DNA from: Actinomycetota bacterium
Lineage (GTDB): Bacteria; Actinomycetota; Actinomycetes; Mycobacteriales; Mycobacteriaceae
NCBI GenBank assembly: GCA_018268465.1
Contig: JAFDWN010000039.1
Location: 56,079 to 120,078 of the forward strand
Reading direction: 5' to 3'
DNA length: 64,000 bases
Positions 26,756 through 33,636 of the stretch are shown here, in pieces; the stretch's first letter is position 1, and the number at the start of each line of letters is the position of its first letter. A model generated the notes under the pieces. That model ran no database searches. It was not told the DNA's origin and worked only from the letters and a program-made list of their open reading frames with translations. Made by a program: the position numbers and the translations under genes.

Positions 26756-28174
26756 TCACCGACGCAATCCCCCAAACTGCTCCGACACGCCTGTCGGGCA
26801 GAGAACGGGTGACTGGATGTTGCCGGGGCAGACCACCACTGTCGTGGATTCGACGAGCTGGTCGAACGTGGTGCGCAGCGCCTCGGGTCCGCCGGCCAGG
26901 GTGTAGGTGGCGCTGCGGGGTCCACCAGCGTCGGTGTTGGGTCCGCAGGTGATCACCGTCGCGCCATCAGGGGACGGTGCTGGGGTGCATGCGTCGGCGG
27001 GATAGCCGGACGGGAGCAGCCGCCGGAGGTCCTCAAGCGCGGCGGGCGGGGCCGCGGTGGTCGTCGCTGGCGCCGCCGTGGGCGCGGTGTCGGGCGGGTC
27101 GGAGCGTCCGATAAGCCACACCGACAGGGCGATGATGAGCACGGCGGCGACTGCGAGTGCCGCGATCAGCTGGCGCCGTTGTGAGACGGCACGGGTGTGG
27201 GGGAGCAGGCTGATGAAATCCGCTGCTGCGCCGTGGGACTCGGCCCTGCCTAGCTCAGTGTGGGGTGGCGGCTCGTCGCGATCGGCGGGCGGTGCCGCTG
27301 GAGCCGAGGGCGGGGGGAGGGTGAGTGCCGCGCTGGCCGCGGCCGCGAAGTCGCCGGCGGTGGGGTAGCGGTCAGCGGGATTCTTGGCCAGCGCCTTGGC
27401 GATCACGCTGTCTAGTTGTGGTGAGGCCCAGCTGAGCCGGTCGGACACTCGGGGCGGGGTGGTGTCCATATGAGCTTTTACTGTGGCGCCGACCCCGGCG
27501 TCTGTCGGGTAGGGGTGGTCTCCAGTCAGCAGCCGAAAGAGCGTGCATGCGAGGGCGTAGACGTCGGCGCGTCCGTCCAAAGCTGATGTCCCGGTGATGA
27601 CTTCGGGTGCGCTGTAGGCGAGGGTGGCGCTCATGGGCCCGTCGCCAGCTCCGCGGCTGTGGGGGGACAGCGCGGCACCGAAGTCGGTGAGCACGACGCG
27701 GTCGAGACCGCCCGGCAGTTTCTGGGCGGCGATCAGGAAGTTCGAGGGTTTGATGTCTTGGTGCACGACCCCGCGGGAGTGCGCGTAGTCCAGGGCTCGG
27801 GCGACCTCGGTGATGATGTGGACTGCGCGCTCGGGCGTCATCTGTCCGTCGCGCAGCGCAGTCTCGGCGTTGGTTCCCTCGACGTACTCCATGGCGATCC
27901 ACAGTTGGCCGGTGTCGGTCTCGCCGCGGCTGAACACGCGCACGATGTTGGGATGTTCGAGCCCGGCGGTGATGTCGGCTTCGTGGAGGAACTGGGCGCG
28001 AACGTGGTCGCCTTTGGCGTGCTCGGGTTGAAGCACTTTGAGCACTTCCCGGCGCGGCAGGGTGGGACTGTGCACCAGGTAGACCGTCGCCATCGCCGTG
28101 ACGGCCAGGACCCGCTCGACGCGGTATCCGGCGATGTGGGTGGGTGGTGTGGGCAGGCCCTCTGGTGCGGTCAT
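26756..28174 (-). pseudogene. Receptor Ser/Thr protein kinase, 3' end displaced by element 2
   Basis: A PknE/PknF-type transmembrane kinase. The kinase domain is at residues about 15-290, with catalytic VVHQDIKPSNF, DFGAAL and APEV; then a proline-rich linker, a membrane helix (about 335-356) and an extracellular sensor domain. The glycine loop is unusual (VLAVTAMATVYLV, no Gly). The sensor domain stops matching its family after CPGNIQSP and ends with 16 residues encoded by the transposon end. The missing 63 codons are found 20.8 kb away at 5818-6009. The intracellular kinase could still be made, but signal sensing is probably lost. Confidence 0.85.
26799..26811. other. Recombinase-side terminus and core of element 2
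   Basis: CAGAGAA (26799-26805) borders CGGGTG (26806-26811). To the right the kinase reads in frame through Cys-Pro-Gly-Asn-Ile-Gln-Ser-Pro; to the left the frame continues for 16 foreign codons. Inside the end there is an imperfect dyad, CTGCCCGACA-GGCG-TGTCGGAGCAG, a possible recombinase binding site. The same CAGAGAA heptamer marks element 1 at 4997. Confidence 0.65.
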
Positions 28175-28220
28175 GTCGACGCCTTCCCTGCCAGCCGGTG
28201 AAGGCTGCGCACGTGTGTGC

Positions 28221-28631
28221 TCATAGGCGGAGCCATTCGACGGCTTGTCCGGTGACTTGCGCGATCAGGTCGAAGTCCCTGTCGAGGGCGAGCACGGTGA
28301 GGCCGGCCATCTCGGCGACAGCCGCCACAAGCAGATCCGGGATCGCCGGGGCACGGTGCAGCCCACGGTCGGCCAGCTGGAGCTGCACGCCCACGGCGCG
28401 GTCCTCGGCGGCTGGGGTTAGGTACTCGAGCGGCATCAATGCCAGCGGCGGTGCGCCTGATTCGCTGCGGGCCTGCGGCCCGTTCCGGAACGAGTAGCCG
28501 ATCTGTAGGCGGGTGACGGTGCTCATGCGCACGAGACCACGTTCGATGCGCTCGACCCAGGCCTGGGCGTCTGGGGAGGCCACCAGTCGGGTGTAGGCCG
28601 ATTTGTCGATGAGCCAGTTGGTCACCGCCAC
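28221..28631 (-). CDS. vapC: VapC-like PIN-domain toxin
   Basis: A 136-residue PIN-domain ribonuclease of a type II toxin-antitoxin pair. Acidic sites are visible in NWLIDKSAY (Asp), in the central [12 protein letters not shown] (Asp) and in LDRDFDLIA (Asp). The usual Glu of the second motif is replaced in [13 protein letters not shown], although a shifted residue could substitute. The start overlaps the end of the antitoxin gene by 10 bp. It would cleave RNA when free and be neutralised by VapB. Confidence 0.85.
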   Translation of the reverse strand: MAVTNWLIDKSAYTRLVASPDAQAWVERIERGLVRMSTVTRLQIGYSFRNGPQARSESGAPPLALMPLEYLTPAAEDRAVGVQLQLADRGLHRAPAIPDLLVAAVAEMAGLTVLALDRDFDLIAQVTGQAVEWLRL

Positions 28632-28849
28632 GCGGCGTCCATGATGTCGGGATCGTCGAGGTCGGTGGCAGCCGCGGCGGCGCGGCGTAGATCGTCGACG
28701 GTCATGGTCCGCGCGGGGGCGCCCACTGAACCTTCGGTCTCGAATCTGGTTCGCAGATACTCTTGGCGCGAGAGGCCGCGGGCGGCGGCATCAGCGTCGA
28801 TACGCGCGATCGCCGCGTCGGACAGCCCGCGGATCAGCACATCGCCCAT
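28622..28849 (-). CDS. vapB: VapB-like antitoxin
   Basis: A 75-residue protein: a ribbon-helix-helix N-terminus ([31 protein letters not shown]) for DNA binding and a C-terminal tail ([25 protein letters not shown]) that would wrap the toxin. AGGAGGT stands 9 bases before the ATG at 28849. It precedes and overlaps vapC. The operator-like palindrome upstream suggests the usual autoregulation. Confidence 0.85.
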   Translation of the reverse strand: MGDVLIRGLSDAAIARIDADAAARGLSRQEYLRTRFETEGSVGAPARTMTVDDLRRAAAAATDLDDPDIMDAAWR

Positions 28850-28863
28850 CGTGCATGACCTCC

Positions 28864-28880
28864 TGATATCATCGTTATCA
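28864..28880. promoter_or_regulatory. vapBC operator-like palindrome
   Basis: TGATATCATCGTTATCA is a near-perfect 17-bp dyad (TGATA...TTATCA) 15 bp upstream of the vapB start, overlapping where a -10 element would lie. It fits autorepression by the RHH domain of VapB. Confidence 0.5.
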
Positions 28881-28993
28881 GTTTACAGGGCGTTTGGCTG
28901 GCCCCCTGCGGCGACACTCATCGCGACGGGCATCCGCGCGGCCGCGCTGACTCCTGCTGTCACCAGGGCTCTGCATGCCCGATAATTGGTGGC

Positions 28994-29950
28994 GTGACCA
29001 TTCAGCTTGAGGCGGCCCAGGCGCTGGCGGTGGTCGAACGCGCCCGCTCGCTGTTCGGTACACCCGGGCCTGTGGCGACGTCAGGCGCTCCTCTGCAGAC
29101 GGCCGCGGAATCCGTCAGCGGCGCGGGCCAGCAGATGTCGGGCCTGTCTGGTCAGCTCGTCGATCGGCATGCGTCGGTGGTACAGCAGCAGAACCGGGAG
29201 CTGGTCACCGCCGGCCGTACCGACTCCACCTTGGAAGCGCGATTGGCCAACGCGGCGCAGATCACTGAGGGCGGGGCGCGCCAAATGGACACGATTGTCG
29301 CCCAGACACGCTCGATCGCCGAGGTGGCCGGATCGGCTCGCACGCCGGCGGCGGAGATGATGGTGCTCAAGGCCCTGCGGACGCAGGTCGCCCGCGCCCA
29401 GTCGGTAGTGGTCTCGACTCAGCAGCAGTCCAGCCAGGCCGCCGGCGAAGTGAGAGCGCTCAGCTACGGCTCCGGTGAGTTGCCCCAGGCTCCGGCCGAG
29501 CTTCCTACCGACAAGCCGGGGGAAGACCCACCGCACGGTGAAGATCCGCGGTACTGGCTCGATGTCACCAAGTTGACCTACGTGGGTGACGGAGAGCTCG
29601 CGCCACCGAACTACAAGCAGGTGGGCCCCAACCTCTGGTATCCAGACCCTGAGGGCGGCCTGGGGTATGTGCCGCCCCCGCCGCCGGCAAAGTACCCCCT
29701 CGATCTGAGCGACGTTCGGGTGATCGACCCCGACTCCGGTGCGCTCTTCCCGCCGGGCTATCAGCAGGTCGCTCCGGGAATTGGTGTCCCACACCCTGAT
29801 TCCTATTACGGTGCGCAGCCGCCGTGGCCCAAGCCGCAGCAGCCCATTGATATCCGCGACGTGGTTGAGATAGCGCCAGATCAGCTTGCCCCGTGGGGTT
29901 ACGTGGAGTACATGCCCGGGTGGTGGGTTCCCGATCCGTCCAGGCCCTAG
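28994..29950 (+). CDS. Mycobacterial protein with helical N-domain and repeat tail (DUF4226-like)
   Basis: A 318-residue protein. Residues 1-155 are Ala/Gln-rich amphipathic helices (LEAAQALAVVERARSLFG ... VSTQQQSSQAAGEVR), like the DUF4226 proteins and ESX-associated helical hairpins of mycobacteria. Residues 190-318 contain three related units of about 40 residues with the pattern LDV/IRDV...G.L.PPGY..V.PG.W.PDP (for example DLSDVRVIDPDSGALFPPGYQQVAPG). It starts with GTG at 28994. No signal peptide is seen; ESX-type export is possible but not shown. The function is unknown. Confidence 0.65.
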   Translation: MTIQLEAAQALAVVERARSLFGTPGPVATSGAPLQTAAESVSGAGQQMSGLSGQLVDRHASVVQQQNRELVTAGRTDSTLEARLANAAQITEGGARQMDTIVAQTRSIAEVAGSARTPAAEMMVLKALRTQVARAQSVVVSTQQQSSQAAGEVRALSYGSGELPQAPAELPTDKPGEDPPHGEDPRYWLDVTKLTYVGDGELAPPNYKQVGPNLWYPDPEGGLGYVPPPPPAKYPLDLSDVRVIDPDSGALFPPGYQQVAPGIGVPHPDSYYGAQPPWPKPQQPIDIRDVVEIAPDQLAPWGYVEYMPGWWVPDPSRP

Positions 29951-29981
29951 CGAGGAAGCCACGGGGTTCGGGTTCGTAGTG

Positions 29982-30287
29982 TCAGATCAATCGCGGTCGG
30001 CCCTGGTGGTCCTCGACGATGCAGCGTTCGCGGCGCAGTAGCGCGTCCAGAAGGGCGTTGATATGCGCGACGGCGCGGTCGTCGAGGCGGACGGGCCCGT
30101 AGATGAAAACATGACCGGCGCCGGCGGTCAGTCCGACAGTCTCCGGATCACCACCGGCACGTACATGCATCTCCCAGTGAATGCGCGACCCGACATCATC
30201 GGCGCGCGCATCGAGCAAGGCAAGACTGCTCGCTGAAACCCCCACCGGAAGATCGTAAGGGCACCTCAATACGTTGCTGAGCAACAA
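29982..30287 (-). CDS. Hypothetical protein
   Basis: A 101-residue protein of normal mycobacterial codon use: VGSRIHWEMHVRAGGDPETVGLTAGAGHVFIYGPVRLDDRAVAHINALLDALLRRERCIVEDHQGRPRLI. A small alpha/beta protein is likely. The N-terminus is uncertain because the first 15 residues read poorly. It converges with the preceding gene. I do not recognise the family. Confidence 0.45.
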   Translation of the reverse strand: MLLSNVLRCPYDLPVGVSASSLALLDARADDVGSRIHWEMHVRAGGDPETVGLTAGAGHVFIYGPVRLDDRAVAHINALLDALLRRERCIVEDHQGRPRLI

Positions 30288-30402
30288 TTTTCACTGCGCA
30301 CCCGCTACCGCGCGTAAGACGGTGGGTCGTGTGGTGACGCGCTCGGGCGTGCTGACCAAGAGATTGACCACGGTGTCGCAAACGCGCCCTAGCATCAGCG
30401 CC

Positions 30403-30705
30403 ATGCTTAGTTTCTGGGTTATCACGTGGGCCGGATCGCTTCTCTTCGCGGCGTTGGGTGTTGAGACGTACGTGAAGCGCCGATGGCCATCCCGCAGCAC
30501 ACTGGGGCTGGGCGCGGTCGTTGGGCTCAGCGCCATCCTGTTCGCGTTCGTTGGTATCGGCGCCCTCGTCGAAGGCGCCCTTCATAGTGCGGCGTGGCTG
30601 AGCGACGACGAGATGGCGCTATGGGTCGGAGTCCTGTGCCTCTGGTCCATCTTCGTGTTTGGCGCCCTCCGAGCGATCCCCTGGGTGGCCGCGCAGCGTG
30701 AGTAA
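30403..30705 (+). CDS. Small membrane protein
   Basis: A 100-residue protein with three hydrophobic segments (residues about 2-20, 32-56, 70-92) and a basic loop (VKRRWPSRS). The ATG at 30403 begins the first membrane helix. It is a single-gene unit. No known family is recognised. Confidence 0.5.
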   Translation: MLSFWVITWAGSLLFAALGVETYVKRRWPSRSTLGLGAVVGLSAILFAFVGIGALVEGALHSAAWLSDDEMALWVGVLCLWSIFVFGALRAIPWVAAQRE

Positions 30706-30783
30706 AGATGACACCGCACTTCTAGCTAGCGTGCTGGCCGGAACACTGAAATATCCAGCAGCGCAGCATAACTGAGACCCAGG

Positions 30784-31488
30784 TTAACCACCAGCTCGAA
30801 CAGTGAACACCTCATCGGCGACGCCTGCTACGGCGGCGCGCGCATCGTCGAGATAGGTGAACATCGTCGCCCGACCGACGAGGGCCGGATGACCGGGGAT
30901 TCCCGTGAGGCCGACGTCGAGCCAGTCGCGGTCGAGCCGGTCGGCCGACACCAATTGACGACCGGGCCGGCCGGCGCCGTCGAGGGCAGAAGCGACCGCC
31001 ATGCCTGAATTCGTCGGCAGCATCGTATGGATGACCTCGGCCACCGCCCAGGCGCGTAGTCGTGAGACTGGCATGAGGTCGTCGACGGTCGCGGCCACCA
31101 CCGGCAGAACGGTGAATATTGGCATGCCGTCGAAGAATTCGATGTGCTCGTCGAGCTCCGCCTCAAGTTCTCCGCCGTTGAACAGCTCTCCGAAACGGGC
31201 CTCCCGAGTGCCCAACTGAGCGAGACGGTCAGCGACCGGCTGGCGGCTCTGTCCGAGCTGCACCAGCACAAAGTCCACCGCGCCAACCGTCACCGCGGGG
31301 GAGGCAGCCACCTCGGCGGCCAGATCGGTCATTCGTATCTCTGCGCGCCAATCGCGACACCAACTGACCGTGGCGGCGTCGAGGCTTTCGAAGTGCAGCA
31401 CCGGCAGGCTCAGCTCCGCGGCGCCCCGCCGCGCCACGTGCGGCCGGCGTAGGTACTCGTCGAGGTCAACAGCAGCTGGTGCGCTCAT
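30784..31488 (-). CDS. Hypothetical actinobacterial protein
   Basis: A 234-residue acidic protein (DLDEYLRRPHVARRGAAELS at the start, AELDEHIEFFDGMPIFTVLPVVAATVDDLMP in the centre). It has no signal peptide and no membrane segment. Composition and codon use look genuine. It is flanked by a short membrane-protein gene and by the 1.2-kb stretch that holds the dif-like site. I do not recognise its family. Confidence 0.55.
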   Translation of the reverse strand: MSAPAAVDLDEYLRRPHVARRGAAELSLPVLHFESLDAATVSWCRDWRAEIRMTDLAAEVAASPAVTVGAVDFVLVQLGQSRQPVADRLAQLGTREARFGELFNGGELEAELDEHIEFFDGMPIFTVLPVVAATVDDLMPVSRLRAWAVAEVIHTMLPTNSGMAVASALDGAGRPGRQLVSADRLDRDWLDVGLTGIPGHPALVGRATMFTYLDDARAAVAGVADEVFTVRAGG

Positions 31489-31756
31489 CTGGTTGCACAG
31501 TCCGTGGCAGTGGTCGGCATCCTCAATTCGTCACTGTGACGAAATAACGCTACTGGCCCGCAGTAGATGTAGTGCGGTCGACGGGGGACGTGACGGGCAC
31601 CCCAGTAGAGAACGGCTGAAAATTCACTCGATCGCTGCCGGGCGCCATTCATGCCGGGCGGATGCACTGTCGGTGACCGCAGGCCCATTCCGCGGCCGGC
31701 GCACTCGTGACGCACACTATCGACCGAGGTGATCACCGCCGTGACGCTACCGGGCC

Positions 31757-31783
31757 GACCCCGGACATTGCTTGTCCGGGGTC
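31757..31783. terminator. Perfect 11-bp inverted repeat
   Basis: GACCCCGGACA (31757-31767), loop TTGCT and TGTCCGGGGTC (31773-31783) form a very stable hairpin. It has no T-run. It may be an intrinsic terminator of mycobacterial type for leftward or rightward transcripts, or an end structure of an element. Confidence 0.45.
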
Positions 31784-32135
31784 GCACACCCTGTTGGCAA
31801 CTCTGGCAGCTGCTTAAGAACACAAGCCGTGAATCACGTTGTGCCACACCGCATTTCGCCGATAATAGCGATTATGGTAATTAGCCTGTCCCAGAGGGGA
31901 TTCCAGGTAATGCATGAGATTTCGACCTGTGTGCAGCCAGTTGATGCACGGTCACGTCGATGCGCACGTTGAGCCTCGACAGCGCGTGAAGGCGCGGTTG
32001 GCGATCTGCGCGGAGAATGGGCATCGGACGAACACGAAGTTCGGCCATCGCGAGGCGATTCCGAGCGGCGACATATCGTCACCGTGACGCTTTGTCAGCG
32101 GAATATGGCTCTCCCCGCGGCAGTTTCGTTACTTC

Positions 32136-32161
32136 TCATGGATAATCGTCATTATCCATGA
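32136..32161. repeat. dif-like recombination site, copy 1
   Basis: TCATGGATAA (32136-32145), spacer TCGTCA, TTATCCATGA (32152-32161): perfect 10-bp inverted arms around a 6-bp spacer, followed by ACC. The same arms and trailing ACC occur at 62892-62920 with spacer CGAGTG, beside a tyrosine recombinase gene. This is the architecture of sites used by Xer-type recombinases. Confidence 0.75.
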
Positions 32162-32673
32162 ACCGGAGCTGCCCAATCTCGGCGATACGCACCGTTTCGG
32201 GCGTGATGATGCGACCGCTGGAACCATCTCGCCCTCATTGCTCTGCACGCTAAGAGGGTCCGGAACCAATCTCAAGATCCGCGGCCTGATAAATGGTGTG
32301 AGGTGGCGGGTGACGGCGCCTATGTAAAAGCTATGAGCCTGGGGGAATCGGCTTTGCTGTTAACGACGCCAGCGATGGGCTTTCCGATCGAGCTGAGGTG
32401 TCATGTCCAGGACTGTCCGGAAATAGACCAACGCTGACGAGCGTGACCTTCCGGCGCGCCTATACGCCTTTGAGACACCTCCGGGTAGCTGGTGACAAGC
32501 CACCGGTGCGGTCGGTGGCCGCTGGGCGGTCGAGGACCATCACGGCAGAACTCGGACAGCTATCTGAAGCGCTGTTGGCGCTGCTAGCGGGCACGACACA
32601 GTACGGCGCCGAACTCGCGGTGGTGAGCGCATCTGCAATGATCGAGCGAGCGCATTGTGCAAGGAGGGGCCAC

Positions 32674-33636
32674 ATGGCGAGGTCTGACCTGGTGATTGAT
32701 CTGGTCGAGGCGCAGCAGCGTGGCGACGTCGCCCGCTTTCGCATGCTGGTGGAGGCGATCATCGCCGAGGAGCGCAACAATCAGCACCATCTCGTGGCTG
32801 ATCGTCTGTCTGAATTGATTACCACTGCCGGTGCGCGCAGCCTGCTCGCCCGTGATGACACCGCCCGCCAGGTTGCTGATCTGGTCACCGAAATTGTGCC
32901 TAAGCGGCGATTGTCAGAGGTGCATCTGGCGCCGGCCGTCACCGCCGCGGTGGCCGAGGTCATCGAGGAGCATCACCGTAGCGAGCTCCTGCGCAGCCAC
33001 GGCCTGGAACCGCGTAACCGCATTCTTTTGGAGGGTCCTCCTGGTAACGGTAAAACCTCGCTTGCTGAAGCATTGGCAGCGGAGCTGATGGTGCCGTTCT
33101 ACGCCGTGCGTTACGAGGGAGTTGTATCTAGCTTTCTCGGAGAAACGACGAGTCGAATCGACCACGTTTTCGAGTTCGCACGGACTCGGCGCTGCGTGCT
33201 CTTTTTCGACGAGTTCGACACAATCGCCAAGGAGCGCGCGGATGCGCACGAAACCGGCGAGATTAAGCGCGTCGTTTCGACGCTGCTCCTACAGATCGAT
33301 CGCTTGCCCTCTCACGTCGTCGCCGTCTGCGCGACCAACCATGGCGAACTGCTCGACCGCGCGGCATGGCGCCGCTTCCAGGTGCGATTAACACTGCCTC
33401 CCCCGTCGCGCACACAGGCCACGGCTTTTCTGGAGCAGCTGCGTATGCGGCTCGGCGGGAACCTCGGCATGGCGCCGCGCACCCTCGCCGACAAGCTTGC
33501 CGGCGCCAGTTACGCCGACATTGAGGAGTTCGCGCTGGACGTCATGCGGCGCTATGTGTTGTCCCTCCCCGATGGGCGTGTGGAGGATGTTGTGCGGGAG
33601 CGACTCAAGCAGCGCAACGCCATGAGGGAGATGTGA
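32674..33636 (+). CDS. ietA: AAA+ ATPase, IetA-like
   Basis: A 320-residue AAA+ ATPase. Walker A is GPPGNGKTS (Lys127), Walker B LFFDEFD (Asp179-Glu180), followed by an RR-containing helix (DRAAWRRFQVRL) as in FtsH-like ATPases. The N-terminal 100 residues are helical and may bind the partner. The ATG at 32674 was chosen for its AGGAGG site; upstream codons are open but featureless. The stop overlaps the GTG of the subtilase gene. An AAA ATPase followed by an S8 protease is the two-gene IetAS system, reported as anti-phage defence and earlier as a plasmid-stability function. The assignment is by gene pair and motifs. Confidence 0.78.
   Translation: MARSDLVIDLVEAQQRGDVARFRMLVEAIIAEERNNQHHLVADRLSELITTAGARSLLARDDTARQVADLVTEIVPKRRLSEVHLAPAVTAAVAEVIEEHHRSELLRSHGLEPRNRILLEGPPGNGKTSLAEALAAELMVPFYAVRYEGVVSSFLGETTSRIDHVFEFARTRRCVLFFDEFDTIAKERADAHETGEIKRVVSTLLLQIDRLPSHVVAVCATNHGELLDRAAWRRFQVRLTLPPPSRTQATAFLEQLRMRLGGNLGMAPRTLADKLAGASYADIEEFALDVMRRYVLSLPDGRVEDVVRERLKQRNAMREM

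Larger units (their letters stand above)
6009..26805 (-). mobile_element. 20.8-kb Tn554/RIT-like transposon carrying nitrate-respiration cargo (element 2)
   Basis: The element is defined by the two halves of one kinase gene (28174-26806 and 6009-5818), which would rejoin in frame if the segment were removed. Its right end holds an operon of three recombinase genes plus a tnpC-like gene (26717-20883), starting 88 bp inside the terminus. The remaining 14.9 kb is cargo: broken genes and an IS256-family scrap near the left end, then narK-narGHJI, a truncated haemoglobin, ferredoxin, a regulator, a membrane protein, a cupin and hemerythrin. Tn554-like elements normally carry a few kb of resistance genes, so a respiratory operon is unusual cargo. 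Limits are exact only if the 6-bp core reading is right. Confidence 0.75.
31489..32673. other. 1.2-kb region without an intact gene, upstream of ietA
   Basis: It contains the 11-bp hairpin at 31757, the dif-like site at 32136 and an AT-rich patch at about 31855-31905. A 47-codon rightward frame at 31945-32085 (MHGHVDAHVEPRQRVKAR...) has no recognisable homology. The ATPase frame is open back to 32398, but that part has no domain, so it is treated as upstream DNA. Confidence 0.4.

Noticed and set aside
31855-31880. GATAA-TAGCGA-TTAT as a third dif-like site
   Set aside because: Only 4-5 bp of each arm match; too weak compared with the two perfect copies.
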